A stretch of DNA of 45,901 nucleotides from an uncultured bacterium (GTDB lineage: Bacteria; Cyanobacteriota; Vampirovibrionia; Gastranaerophilales; Gastranaerophilaceae): positions 1 through 45,901 of the forward strand of contig CAOJDT010000007.1 in the NCBI GenBank assembly GCA_948433295.1, written 5' to 3'. Positions 25,948 through 36,600 of this stretch are shown in pieces; within the stretch, counting starts at the first letter, position 1, and every line of letters begins with the position of its first letter. The notes beneath the pieces were generated by a model. The model ran no database searches. It saw only the letters and a list, made by a program, of their open reading frames with translations, and was not told the origin of the DNA. The translations under genes were made by a program, and so were the position numbers.

Positions 25948-25980
25948 TAAATAACTTGCTTTTTTATATAAAGTTATTTA
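25948..25980. repeat. 10-bp-arm inverted repeat in a divergent promoter region
   Basis: TAAATAACTT (25948-25957), 13-nt spacer, AAGTTATTTA (25971-25980), perfect. It lies between the divergent synthase gene (minus) and TPR gene (plus). Could be an operator or an RNA hairpin in the leader of either gene. Confidence 0.45.
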
Positions 25981-26033
25981 CAATGTCTAGTATGAATATT
26001 TTCGGATAAAATGTCAAGAATTTAAGAATAATT

Positions 26034-27626
26034 ATGAATAATACTAAACAGTTAGAGAAGAAGATTAATAGAGAGTATAAAACAGGCAACGTAAGATGTG
26101 CCATTGAACTTTGTCAGATTGGTTTGCAGGAAGATCCGACAAATGCTGATTTACATGTGCGTTTGGGAGATTTGTATCTCGCATGGCATTTGGATATTTA
26201 CAATTCATGCCAATATATTGATGAGGCTATCACGGAATATCAGCGCGCATTAGAATCTTATATCGATAGTGCAGAAATTTATTTTAAAATAGGTCAGGCT
26301 CATTACTACAAGGGAGATTTGGATAAGGCTGTAAATTATTTTGATATGGCTATTTCTAAAAATCCTAAACTTGCAAAAGCATATTATCTTCTTGCTGAAA
26401 CTTATACTAAAAAATCCAGATTTTTGGAAGCCGCGCTTAATGCAAAAAAAGCTATCCAATATAAACCTTTTGCAAATTCTTGTGCGCACTTTTTGCTTTC
26501 AAATCTTTATAATGTTTCATCCGTTAAATCGTTCAAAATGAAATGTAAAGCAAATTTTGAGTATCTGCTTTCTCTCTTGACGCTGCCTTTTGACGTTCAA
26601 GGGTTGAAAAACGTTTGCAAATTCTTATCATATTTGAAGTTTTTCCCGATGCTTGTTAAATGTATGTACCTTGTGCAGGCAAAAAAGTTTGAAAAGGCGA
26701 TAGAAACTTACGCCGCTGCAATTGAGAAAGCTCCGGGATTTGTGCCTTTGTATTCATTGCTTGGAGACGTTTATTGTGCAATCGGTCGTTATGATGACGC
26801 GATTACCGAATACAAAATGGCTATTTGGCTCGATTGTTTGAATATTGAAGCTTATCGTCATCTTTGTCAGGCTTACGAAGAAATCGGCGATTATGACAAC
26901 GCTGTTGAAATTTATCAGAAGCTTGTTCAAATTATGCCGAATATGCCTGATGTTCATTCAAACCTTGCAAATATTCTTTTTGTTAAAGGGGACGTAGACG
27001 GCGCTATTTCTCACTTCCAGACAGCGGTTACGCTTAATCCTAAAAAGCAATGGACGAGTGTAATTAATCAGACTCTCGGATTTGTTTACCAGGAATCTAA
27101 GAAAGATTTGGATGCGGCGATTACTTCTTACCAGAGTGCTTATTTACAAACTCCTGATGATATTGATATATATATCAATTTGGGAAGCGCATTTTATGAC
27201 AAAGAAGATTTTAATAACGCTCTGACAGTTTATCGCAACGCTCTGGATTTGGATCCGTATAATGCAAAAATTCACTGTAACCTCGGATTTTTGTATTGGG
27301 GCAACGGTGATTTGGATGAGGCTATCAAAGAATACGAACTCGCTATTGAATATGATGTAAATTATGATATTGCTTACAATAATCTCGGTGTAATTTATCT
27401 TGACGATTTGGGAAGGGTTCAAAAATCAATCGAACTTTTCAAAAAATCAATCGAATGCAATCCGAATTATGCACTTGCACATTTTAATCTTGCGCGTGCA
27501 ATTACAATTACGGGGGACAAAATTGAGGCAGCTAAGCTTTATCAGATTTCTCAAGATATAAATAAAGTTACGAACGAAATTGAGCCGCAGGAAATTATTG
27601 ATAAAATTAACGCGCTTTTCAGTTAA
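26034..27626 (+). CDS. Tetratricopeptide repeat protein (530 aa)
   Basis: Built almost wholly of 34-residue TPR units (roughly ten to twelve), for example AEIYFKIGQAHYYKGDLDKA, VPLYSLLGDVYCAIGRYDDA, IYINLGSAFYDKEDFNNALT and IAYNNLGVIYLDDLGRVQKS. No signal peptide or membrane helix is evident, although the linker near residues 160-200 is hydrophobic and non-TPR. TPR proteins are protein-protein scaffolds; the partner is unknown. No ribosome site is visible before ATG 26034. A terminator follows. Confidence 0.9.
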   Translation: MNNTKQLEKKINREYKTGNVRCAIELCQIGLQEDPTNADLHVRLGDLYLAWHLDIYNSCQYIDEAITEYQRALESYIDSAEIYFKIGQAHYYKGDLDKAVNYFDMAISKNPKLAKAYYLLAETYTKKSRFLEAALNAKKAIQYKPFANSCAHFLLSNLYNVSSVKSFKMKCKANFEYLLSLLTLPFDVQGLKNVCKFLSYLKFFPMLVKCMYLVQAKKFEKAIETYAAAIEKAPGFVPLYSLLGDVYCAIGRYDDAITEYKMAIWLDCLNIEAYRHLCQAYEEIGDYDNAVEIYQKLVQIMPNMPDVHSNLANILFVKGDVDGAISHFQTAVTLNPKKQWTSVINQTLGFVYQESKKDLDAAITSYQSAYLQTPDDIDIYINLGSAFYDKEDFNNALTVYRNALDLDPYNAKIHCNLGFLYWGNGDLDEAIKEYELAIEYDVNYDIAYNNLGVIYLDDLGRVQKSIELFKKSIECNPNYALAHFNLARAITITGDKIEAAKLYQISQDINKVTNEIEPQEIIDKINALFS

Positions 27627-27654
27627 GTTCAGTGAGACGCAAACAGACATTTTT

Positions 27655-27690
27655 AAACTCTACGTAAAAGTACTTACGTAGAGTTTTTGT
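27655..27690 (+). terminator. Rho-independent terminator after the TPR gene
   Basis: Perfect 13-bp stem AAACTCTACGTAA / TTACGTAGAGTTT with a 6-nt loop AAGTAC, followed by TT and GT. The T run (five) overlaps the end of the stem. Convergent with the histidine kinase gene, for which the hairpin has no T run on the other side. Confidence 0.8.
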
Positions 27691-27706
27691 ATATTTAAAA
27701 TTTCGT

Positions 27707-29491
27707 TTAAATATTTGCAGTTTCTTCAACTATAACAGTTGGAAGGATAAATCCGAAGGTTGAACCGTGTCCGACTTGAGAATGCACGAAAACTCTGCCA
27801 CCGTGATGTTTTTCTATTGTTGTTTTCACAAGGTTCAGACCTAAACCTGTACCTTTAATAGTGTGAGTATCGTTTTCTACGCGGTAGAATCTGTCGAAAA
27901 TTTTCTTTTGATGTTCCGGAGAAATACCGCAGCCTTCATCCGATACTGCCACTTCAACTTCATCTTTATCTTTTGAATAGTTAAGTATGATTTTTATTTC
28001 ACCGTTGTCCGGAGAATACTTTATAGCGTTTGAAAGATAATTGGTCAATGCACGTTCTATACTGTTGTAATTGAACATAAATTCGGGCGGAGTTGAAATT
28101 TTATTTACGGATATGCGAAGGTTACGTTCTTTGGTCAAAACATCTACCTGTTTTGCGCATTCTTCGATTAACGTTTCAATATTATTTTGTTCTTTTTCAA
28201 GTTCTGTATTTGCCTCTAATCTTGAAAAGTCAAGAATATCGTTAACCATACGGTTAAGTCGGATGATTTCCTGATTAATTGTTCCGATGAATTCTTTTTT
28301 CGTCGGTTCGTCAAATTCATCGCCGTAGTTATGAAGTGTGTCTATGTAGCTTCTCAAAACCGTAACAGGAGTTCTGAGTTCGTGAGATACGTTTGAAATA
28401 AAGCCTGCGCGAAGTTTATCCATTTCGGCTTCCTTGGTCATATCAATAAGAACGATGATATATCCCACATAATCCTTATTACGGGTGAACATTGGAGAAA
28501 TAATTGATTTTATAACTCTGTTGTCAACCGTAATATTGAATTCAATCGGTTTCTTTTCAATGATATCAAGCGGAGTATCTTTAAACTGTTCGATTTTATC
28601 CTTAAAGCATTCATTGCCTGAAGTATCAATATATTGTTGAATTTGGGTGTTTAAAAATTGACTTTCCGTTACTTCAAGTAAATTTTGAGCATTACTGTTG
28701 ATGAGTACGACATTATCGTTGTCGTCACAAACTACAACTCCGTTTGCAATACTCATTAATACCGATTCGAATTTGTTTCTTTCCAGCATAATTCTGTCAA
28801 TATTTTGTTCTTCATAAATATGCAAACGGGCAGACATGTCATTAAATGCGTTAAAAAGTTCTTCAATTTCGCTGCTTACGTCTTTTGTTTCGATTTTATA
28901 TCCGAATTCGCCTGTGGAAATCTTTTTAACACCGTGCTGAAGAATTCTGAGTTCGCGAGTTATGAGGTAGGTATTAATAAGGATTACGAACGCAAACACA
29001 AGCCATGCAACCGCAAATACAAAAAGTAATGACGCTCTTGTTGTACTTGAAATTTGGCTGATAATGCTTCCCGAAAGACCTACCGTAACAGAACCTATCG
29101 GATTGGTTTCACCTATCGCGGTTAACGGCGATGTTACCCTAATGTTAGTTTTATTCATTGACGCCAGTTGGTTTTTACCTGAATAAATTATGTTGCCGTC
29201 GGCGTCTCTAAATTCAATGAACACAATATCATTATGGCTTTTCAAAATGCTTTCGGAGTGTTTTTTAAGAGTTTCCTGCATTTTGTTTGCAGGAAGATTT
29301 TTGGTAATCTCAACACTTTCAATAGCAAGAGTTTTTGATATTACCTGTCCGAAGTTATGATAGCCTTCGTTTAATTTTTTCTGAATATTAAATATAGCAA
29401 AAATCGCGATTGCAATGATTAAAACGGTACTCAAAAGCAGACCGAAAATAATCAGTCGATTTTGCGTTGTTAAACTAACTTTATTACTCAT
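27707..29491 (-). CDS. Membrane sensor histidine kinase (HAMP-PAS-HisKA-HATPase)
   Basis: 594 residues. Membrane helices near 13-35 and 154-175 flank a sensor domain of about 115 residues. Then HAMP (about 177-228), a PAS domain (about 238-350), HisKA with the phospho-acceptor His370 in SNVSHELRTP, and HATPase_c with the N box NYLSNAIKYS, DEGCGIS and GTGLGLNL. The architecture matches WalK/VicK and cyanobacterial NblS-type kinases, which respond to envelope or general stress. It is an orphan here: no response regulator is adjacent. The signal sensed is unknown. Confidence 0.95.
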   Translation of the reverse strand: MSNKVSLTTQNRLIIFGLLLSTVLIIAIAIFAIFNIQKKLNEGYHNFGQVISKTLAIESVEITKNLPANKMQETLKKHSESILKSHNDIVFIEFRDADGNIIYSGKNQLASMNKTNIRVTSPLTAIGETNPIGSVTVGLSGSIISQISSTTRASLLFVFAVAWLVFAFVILINTYLITRELRILQHGVKKISTGEFGYKIETKDVSSEIEELFNAFNDMSARLHIYEEQNIDRIMLERNKFESVLMSIANGVVVCDDNDNVVLINSNAQNLLEVTESQFLNTQIQQYIDTSGNECFKDKIEQFKDTPLDIIEKKPIEFNITVDNRVIKSIISPMFTRNKDYVGYIIVLIDMTKEAEMDKLRAGFISNVSHELRTPVTVLRSYIDTLHNYGDEFDEPTKKEFIGTINQEIIRLNRMVNDILDFSRLEANTELEKEQNNIETLIEECAKQVDVLTKERNLRISVNKISTPPEFMFNYNSIERALTNYLSNAIKYSPDNGEIKIILNYSKDKDEVEVAVSDEGCGISPEHQKKIFDRFYRVENDTHTIKGTGLGLNLVKTTIEKHHGGRVFVHSQVGHGSTFGFILPTVIVEETANI

Positions 29492-29513
29492 GATTAAATT
29501 ATATCACTTAAAA

Positions 29514-30887
29514 CTATCTGGAGCAAATTGTTCTTGCTACGTGAACGCCTGATGCCGAAGCTTGAATTAAGCCTCTTGTTACGCCTGCGCCGTCACCGAT
29601 AGTGAAGAGGTTTTTAACGCCTTCAGTTTCAAGTTCGTTTGTTAATTTTACTCTTGCAGAGTAGAATTTAACCTCAATACCGTAAAGCAGCGTATATCTT
29701 GAAGCGGTTCCAGGACAAATTTTATCAAGCGCATAAAGCATTTCTATAATACTTGTCATTTGTCTGTAAGGAATAACAAGGCTCAAATCTCCCGGAGTTG
29801 CACAGGTCAAGGTTGGAGTAAGAACGCTTGATTTGATTCTGTCAGGTGTGGAACGTCTTCCGTCAAGAAGGTCTCCGAATCTTTGTACAAGAATTCCGCC
29901 CCCGAGCATATTTGCTAATCTTGCGATATGTTGACCGTATTGAATAGGTTCTTTGAACGGTTCCGTGAATTTTTCGCTTACAAGGAGTGCGAAGTTTGTA
30001 TTATTTGTTGTTTTTTCTGCGTAACTGTGACCGTTTACGGTTGAAATCCCGTTGTAATTTTCCTGAACAACTTCACCGTTCGGGTTCATACAGAATGTTC
30101 TTACTTCATCGCCAAATGTAGGAGAATTGTAGATTAATTTTGATTCGTATAACTTATCGGTCAACGGTTCAAATACAGGTGCAGGAAGTTCAACGCGAAC
30201 ACCTACGTCAACTGCGTTGTTTACCATTCCGATTTTGTTTTTGGCAAATTCCTGAGTAAGCCAGTCTGCGCCTTCTCTTCCCGGAGCAATAATTGTGTAT
30301 TCCGCAGTAATTGTTTCGCCATTATCAAGCACAATTCCTTTTACCTGTTCGCATTCAACAATTAAGCTTTTTGCCGATACGTTATTCAAAATAGTAATTT
30401 TTTCGGCGAGATAATCTTGCATGTTTTTCAAAACATCAAGGCTTCTTTCAGTACCGAGGTGTCTGACAGGTGAATAAACCAGTTTGAGTTCTGCAAGCAC
30501 GGCTTCTCTTTCAAGTTCTCTGTATGTTTTTAAATCTGTACCGAAAACTTCTTCTGTTGCACCAAAATCCAGATATAATTGGTCTGAATAAGCGATTAAA
30601 TCTTCAACTTTATCTCTTGACATATAATCAACGAGGTGACCGCCAACGTCAGGAGTAAGTGTAAGTTTTCCGTCAGAAAATGCACCTGCACCGCCCCAAC
30701 CGCATAATAAACCGCATTTTTTGCAGGTAGGACATTTTTTATAGCCTTCTCTCAAAAGGCATTTTCTGTCTTCTATTTTGTCGCCTTTTTCAATTAAAAT
30801 AACCTTCCAATCAGGTTTTAATTTCATAATTTCAAGAGCCGCAAAAATTCCTGCAGGACCGGCACCTATTATTGCAACATTGTACAT
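29514..30887 (-). CDS. FAD-dependent oxidoreductase (COG2509-like)
   Basis: 457 residues. The N-terminal dinucleotide-binding motif IGAGPAGIFAALE (residues 6-18) is clear, and TIGDGAGVTRGLIQASASGVHVA near the C-terminus is the second flavin-binding motif. A cysteine cluster CPTCKKCGLLC near residues 52-62, followed by GWGGAGAFSDGKL, is typical of the uncharacterised FAD dehydrogenases grouped with COG2509; the cysteines may bind a metal or a cluster. No membrane segment. Substrate unknown, and neighbours do not suggest one. Confidence 0.85.
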   Translation of the reverse strand: MYNVAIIGAGPAGIFAALEIMKLKPDWKVILIEKGDKIEDRKCLLREGYKKCPTCKKCGLLCGWGGAGAFSDGKLTLTPDVGGHLVDYMSRDKVEDLIAYSDQLYLDFGATEEVFGTDLKTYRELEREAVLAELKLVYSPVRHLGTERSLDVLKNMQDYLAEKITILNNVSAKSLIVECEQVKGIVLDNGETITAEYTIIAPGREGADWLTQEFAKNKIGMVNNAVDVGVRVELPAPVFEPLTDKLYESKLIYNSPTFGDEVRTFCMNPNGEVVQENYNGISTVNGHSYAEKTTNNTNFALLVSEKFTEPFKEPIQYGQHIARLANMLGGGILVQRFGDLLDGRRSTPDRIKSSVLTPTLTCATPGDLSLVIPYRQMTSIIEMLYALDKICPGTASRYTLLYGIEVKFYSARVKLTNELETEGVKNLFTIGDGAGVTRGLIQASASGVHVARTICSR

Positions 30888-30975
30888 TTTGTTTCCTCAT
30901 TATTAATACTGCCAACTTATTAAACATATTATAAAAGTGATTTAAATAAAAGGCTTTGTGAAGTATTTGTTAAGT

Positions 30976-32304
30976 TTATTCTGATATCAATCCGTCTTTA
31001 AAGGGCTTTTTTTTTGTGCCAATGGAATGTTCTATATTGCTTATTAAATCTGCAACCGCGTCGTCATTATGGATTCCTTGTGCAAGACGTGCATATTTCA
31101 AGGATTCGGACAGGTTATTTGTATTTAAATGAATTACTGCAATATTGTAATAAACTACATATTTATCCTGGTCTGTCACCGAGAGGGTTAAGGCTTTTTC
31201 AAGTGCTTCGAGTGCATTTTTGTTTTTCCCGAGGTTTGAATATGCAATTGCAAGGTCAATGTAACCTCCGGGCATATTAGGTGCATTTTTTATATATGAT
31301 TTTGCTTCTGCAACTTTTTTATCTGAAATTTCTTCGCTGCTTCCAAGAATCAAAGGTGCATAAATCATTTTTTCTTTATCCGCTTGATTTTTGCTTACAT
31401 TGGTTATGTCTGGATAAAAGTTATAAAGCAATTTAATTGTATTGATATCTTTGGGAGATATATATTGGAAGCTGCTGCGGTATCTTGTGTAAATGCTGTG
31501 ATTATTTTCGTTTGACATATACATCAAATCGTCAGTGCTGTAGCTGTGTCCCATAATTCCCAATGCGTGGCCGATTTCATGAAGAATCGTGTTATACAAT
31601 TCTTTGTCGGAAAAATAGCTTCCGCCGGCATCTTTGTCGTAAAGGGTTATAGTCATTTTTTTTAGTACATCGTTTTTAATTTCCGGTTCTGTGTATGCTA
31701 TTACATATTTATCCGAATTGGCGTTATTCATGTTTTCAGGCAAAGGATTAATTTTTACAATAATTTGTGCATCTGATTTATTATTAACAAAATTGAAAGT
31801 CAAAAATCCTGTTGATTGCTGCCATTGATAAAATGCTTTTGTTATTTCTGCTCTGTAATACTGCGGAAGATTTTCATTTACCGGGTAATCAATACATACC
31901 TTGAGAGGAAATGACGAGATACTCCAGCGTAAAATTCTGTTATCAAAAGGGGTTTGTTCTATGTAATTGTGACCGTATTTATTTAATAATTTGTTTTTCC
32001 ACTGGTTGACGTTAACTTTAGCCAATTGAGTTGCGCTGTCTTCATTATTTTTGTGAGCGAGTTCAAACATTTCTTTTTGAACGCTGTAAGTCGGACGGCG
32101 GTTTGCAAGCGCAAGAACATAATTATAACAAAATTCTTTGTTATTAGGCTGAACTTTTTTGGCAAATCCGTAATATTTATATGCCGCATCAAAATTTTTG
32201 TGGCGGAATTGATTTAATCCTATATTAAATGCAATATTCGGGACTGCAAAATATACAGCAATTACTGCTGCCAAAATACAAAATAACCGGATTTTTCTAC
32301 GCAT
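30976..32304 (-). CDS. Membrane-anchored or secreted matrixin-like zinc protease with TPR
   Basis: 442 residues from ATG 32304, which overlaps the scpB stop by 8 nt; an upstream TTG (32325) is less likely. N-terminal hydrophobic segment (residues 7-29, signal peptide or anchor), a TPR-like stretch, then a metzincin domain with HEIGHALGIMGH (His242, Glu243, His246, His253) and a DDLMYM Met-turn. Compared with HExxHxxGxxH there is one extra residue before the third His, a variant I believe is common in bacterial matrixin-like proteins. A C-terminal TPR region (ALEALEKALTLS) follows. Probably a cell-envelope peptidase; substrate unknown. Its place after scpB is unusual. Confidence 0.85.
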   Translation of the reverse strand: MRRKIRLFCILAAVIAVYFAVPNIAFNIGLNQFRHKNFDAAYKYYGFAKKVQPNNKEFCYNYVLALANRRPTYSVQKEMFELAHKNNEDSATQLAKVNVNQWKNKLLNKYGHNYIEQTPFDNRILRWSISSFPLKVCIDYPVNENLPQYYRAEITKAFYQWQQSTGFLTFNFVNNKSDAQIIVKINPLPENMNNANSDKYVIAYTEPEIKNDVLKKMTITLYDKDAGGSYFSDKELYNTILHEIGHALGIMGHSYSTDDLMYMSNENNHSIYTRYRSSFQYISPKDINTIKLLYNFYPDITNVSKNQADKEKMIYAPLILGSSEEISDKKVAEAKSYIKNAPNMPGGYIDLAIAYSNLGKNKNALEALEKALTLSVTDQDKYVVYYNIAVIHLNTNNLSESLKYARLAQGIHNDDAVADLISNIEHSIGTKKKPFKDGLISE

Positions 32305-32812
32305 TTTCTTTAATACCTTTATCAACTTCCAGTAATTTGGCTAAAGAACGGGTATCGCCTTTGAGTTTAAAATATTCTGCAAACTTAGGCGTTGTTTTGA
32401 GATTGTAGCTTCTGCCGTTTTTATCACGGTTACGTGCAATCAGACCTTTTTCAAGAAGTTCCTGTACGTGTTCGTAAGCCGTTGAGCCGCGAAGTTCTTT
32501 CAAATCAGACTGACGTATTGGTTCTTTCAGTGCGATTACTGAAAGTGTTCGCAAAACAGCCGGTTTTAATTCTACGGGACAAAGCTTTTCAACAATATCC
32601 ATGTGTTCTTCTTTAACCTGGAGTATGTATCCGTTTTCGTCGTCTATTTCAAGAGCGCCTTCTCGTGATGCATAGTCCATAATTAATTCTAACATGGATT
32701 CTTCTACTTTTTCCACATCTTCTTCATTTAAAATTTCCGCTATTTCTTTAATTGAAAGAGCTTGTGCTGTTGTGAATAAAACAGCCTCAATCCGCGTTTT
32801 CAACTGTTCCAT
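32297..32812 (-). CDS. scpB: Segregation and condensation protein B
   Basis: Winged-helix kleisin-associated subunit (KITE) of the SMC-ScpAB condensin. 171 residues from ATG 32812, which has AGAGG upstream; GTG 32818 would add two residues. Recognisable: TRIEAVLFTTAQALSIKEIAE, LRTLSVIALKEPIRQSDLKELRG and KGLIARNRDKNGRSYNLKTTPKFAEYF. Overlaps scpA by 26 bp. Confidence 0.95.
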   Translation of the reverse strand: MEQLKTRIEAVLFTTAQALSIKEIAEILNEEDVEKVEESMLELIMDYASREGALEIDDENGYILQVKEEHMDIVEKLCPVELKPAVLRTLSVIALKEPIRQSDLKELRGSTAYEHVQELLEKGLIARNRDKNGRSYNLKTTPKFAEYFKLKGDTRSLAKLLEVDKGIKENA

Positions 32813-33602
32813 TTTCACCTCTTACTACATATAAATCAGAATAAAATTCATCCTGAACGAGTTCGTAATCACTTTCGGCGGATAAGAATAACAGGGCAAT
32901 ATAGGCGCTGATTTTATCCATTCCCAAAAGCGTAAGTTCGTTTAATTCAATTTTGTCCTGACTGTCAAATATTTGTGCCAGATTTTCTTTTAATCTTAAA
33001 ACACAATCTTCAATATACTCTTCATGCGCAAGATTGATGATATCATCAGGCGTAAATCTTGCATAAGAACGGACTCTGTTTTTGGCACGTTCATGGGCTT
33101 GTTTTAAAGATTGTTTTTTCTCGAGTTTTTCGTAAAATTCCAACTGACGAATCAAGTCTCGCAATGTGACAACACGGTTTCTGTTAAGTCTAACGCTTGT
33201 GCGGCGCTGCAAAACATCATCAATTGTCATTGCGTTTGCTGTCGGAATATAATCTTCTTCAGGATATTCCACTAAAAATCCGTCGTCATCAAATTCAAGA
33301 TTGTTTTCCGGTTCGTCCTGAAACTGTAAAACATCAACCCCGTCAAGAACTTTTGATTTCATATTCAAAAGCACTGACGCAAACAAAAGCGCACGTCCCG
33401 TTAATCTAAGGTTTTGAGATTTCATTTCGCAAAGGTGTGCGAGGTATTTATCCGTGATATCTACAATGTTAATGTTCCACGGGTCAATTTTTCCCGCCTT
33501 TGCCATATTTACGAGAAAACCTATGCCTTCGTTATCGACGTGTTTTTCGATTTCAGGCAAGTCATTTTGATTATAGCTTAATATTAACGCTTCACTGCTC
33601 AT
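32787..33602 (-). CDS. scpA: Segregation and condensation protein A
   Basis: Kleisin bridging the SMC heads. 271 residues. The N-terminal part has GIGFLVNMAKAGKIDPWNINIVDITDKYL, and the C-terminal winged helix has TLLGMDKISAYIALLFLSAE. A linker rich in acidic residues (near 95-120) is typical. The start codon overlaps the smc stop (TGATG), so the two genes are translationally coupled. Confidence 0.95.
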   Translation of the reverse strand: MSSEALILSYNQNDLPEIEKHVDNEGIGFLVNMAKAGKIDPWNINIVDITDKYLAHLCEMKSQNLRLTGRALLFASVLLNMKSKVLDGVDVLQFQDEPENNLEFDDDGFLVEYPEEDYIPTANAMTIDDVLQRRTSVRLNRNRVVTLRDLIRQLEFYEKLEKKQSLKQAHERAKNRVRSYARFTPDDIINLAHEEYIEDCVLRLKENLAQIFDSQDKIELNELTLLGMDKISAYIALLFLSAESDYELVQDEFYSDLYVVRGENGTVENAD

Positions 33603-36600
33603 CAGTCTCTCAATTTAACTCCCGTTACTCTTGTGATACCTTTTTCTTTTTGGGTTACGCCGATTGTTCTGTTAGCTGATTCTATCATAGGTTTTCTATG
33701 GCTAACTACTATAAATTGCGTATCTTTTGATTGATTTTGCACCATTTGTGCGATACGTTCAACGTTCATAGTGTCCAAACTTGCGTCAACTTCATCAAAC
33801 GCGTAGAACGGTGACGGCATATAACGCTGAATTGCAAACACGAAAGCAAGTGCAGTGAGGGCTTTTTCTCCGCCTGACATACTTTCAAGACGCTGCAATT
33901 TCTTATCGCGCGGCTGGGCTTCAATCGTAAGTCCGCCGTTAAGAGGATCGTCAGGAAATTCGAGTTTTAATTCGCCTTCACCTTCGGAAAGTTGATGGAA
34001 CACGGCTTTAAAGTTTTCGTTTATGTTGTTATATGTTTTCATAAACGTTTCTTTTTTGAGTTGTTCGTAGCCGTGCATTCTTTCTAAGATTTCTTTGCGT
34101 TCTTTTGTGAGAATTTCAATTTGTTCTTTAATTTCCTGTTGGCGTGCAAGTTTTTCGTCGTAAGTCGTTAAGGCGCGCATATTGACATCGCCGAGCTCCT
34201 GCATTTTCTTATCAAGGCGCTGGATTTTTGATGTAATCTCATCAATCGACATTTCTACAGGTTCAAGCTTGTTAACCTCAACGCCGGTATCTTCAAGTTC
34301 CTGTTTTGCGGTTTGAAGCTGAGGCTCAAGTTCGCGGCGGCGGGCTTTGAAAGATTCTATTTGCTCCCCTATGCGTTCAATATCGCTCATTCTGATGTGT
34401 TTTTGTTTTTCCATCTCTATGAGTTCCGCGTTAATCTCGTCGCGCTGTTTAAGAAGTTCTCCGAGTTTTTCTTCAATTACTGCGATTTCTTCTTTCAATA
34501 CTTCTGTTTTTTTGTGTAAGTCGTCGATTTCTTTTTTGAAAGTTTCTTTGTCCTGTTCAAGTTTAACGTTTGCGTCATTTTTCGCAGTAATCTCTTCTTC
34601 TTTTGTATTGATTAAACTTAAATTAAACGCAATTTCACGTTCAAATTCGCTCTTATCGTTTTGAGTCTGCATTAATTGAGCTTCAAGACGTTTAATTTCG
34701 TGTTCGACTCCTTCTGTTTTTTCTTTCAAATCTTTCAAATCCTGGTCATTGATTAATTTTTCGATTTCTTCGATTTCTTCTTTAGTTTTAAGAATTTTGT
34801 CGTAAACTTCGACATTTTTTTCTTCGAGTTTGTCGAGTTTTTTATTCAATTCTTCAATTTTAGGCTCTGAATTTTTTATAAAATCAGCTTTTTCTTTCAA
34901 AATAACTTCGCTGTTTTCGTAATTTTTTTGCATATTGTCGAGTTCGACTTTTGCTTTTGAATGTTCGCTCACAGCGTCGCTGTAGTTTTGACGGATTGTT
35001 TGTAATTTTGTTTCAAGAATTGATTTTTTATTTTCAAGTGAAGCGAGTTTTTGTTCAAGTTCTTTAACTTTTGACTTAAATTCTTCAAGCTGTGCGTCGT
35101 CGTTTTGAGAGAAGCTTAAACCGCTTTTTCTCATTGAACCGCCCGTAATCGCACCTGATTTTTCGAATAACTCACCTGCAAGTGTAACCATTCTGTAACG
35201 GCCGATTAATTTTTTTGCGCAATCCATATCTTCAACGACGATAGTGTCGCCGACTGCGTAGTAGAATGCGTTTATGTATTCATCATCGAAATCCACAAGG
35301 TTAATGGCAAAATCAATAACCCCTTTGTCTTTCGGTAGAGAAAGACGCGTCGGCGCTTTTTGAACTTTGTTCAAAGGAATAAAAGTAGTTCTGCCGCCGC
35401 CTGAGGATTTAAGGATTTCAATTGCGGTGGATGCAACGTGTTCGTCATCTACTACGATGTGCGCCATACGTCCGCCGAACGCAACTTCCATTGCTGTCGA
35501 ATACTCTTTGTCAACTGTTCCGAGTTTTACAAGCGGTGCGTGAACCCCGCGGAGTTTGGCATTCATAACCGTATCAATCGCATTGCCCATGCTTGATTGA
35601 GCCATTTGTTTGGTTACTTCCATACGGTTCAGTTTGTTTTGCGCCATACGGATATCGTAATTAAGATTGTTTATATCGTTATTTGTCGTATCCAGGTCGT
35701 GGAGCGTATTTTGTTGAATAGATTTAAAATCGTTCAATTCTTTGTTTAATTCTTCAACCTGTTGTTTTTTGAGGTCAAAGTTTGAATTGAAATTAGCTTT
35801 TAATTCTTCAAGTTCGGCGAGTTTTGTTTTCGCAATCGAAAGTTGTTCCGTGAGAAGTTTCAATTCATTCTCCATCGGAATTTTTTCTTTTAAAAGTGAT
35901 GTTTCTTTATCCTGAAGATTTTCAAGCTCTTTTCGCAATTTATTACGGCGTTCAATATGCTGTTCTGCCGTACTGTTTAAACCTGTCATATCTTCAAGAA
36001 TTTTCTTTAATTCGTTGCGTTTTGCAACGATATCAAGTTCGATTTTTGCGATGTTTTCTTCTTTTAACTTGATATTTAATTTAGTATTTTCAATTTTTTG
36101 CTTAAAGTTTTCAATCCCGTTTTTTGCATTTTCAACGGTTTTCATGTTTTCAAGGATTTGTTTGTCGGCAAAGTTAAGCGCATTTTGCTTGCGGTCGATT
36201 TCACCTTTTAAGGCTTCTTCCTGACGTTTTAATTCAAGCTGCTGCGCTTCTCCTTTTTCTTTTACAAGTTCTGATATTTCCTGATACTTTGATTTTATTA
36301 GCGTGAGGCGTTCGTCCAAATCCTTGTTTTTAACTTCTTCTTCCTTTTTCTTTTTTGTAAATTCAAGGATGTTTTCGTGCGCCTGTTCAAGGTTTCTTTT
36401 CAGGTCAAAGAAGCGGACTTTTGTAATCTGGCTTTCGAGTCCTGTTTTTTCTTCGCGTAATTTTTGATATTTAATTGCGACTTCACGTTCTTCTTTTAAT
36501 TGTTCAAGCATGGAGTCGATTTCGTTTAAGATTACCGAGGAACGTTCAACGCGCTGTTCCACATCTGCAAGTTCACCGGTTGCCTGGTCTATTCTTCTGT

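Noticed and set aside
34313-36224. Phe/Ser-rich open frames opposite smc
   Set aside because: Antisense shadows of the Lys/Glu-rich coiled coil; no ribosome sites and no family resemblance.
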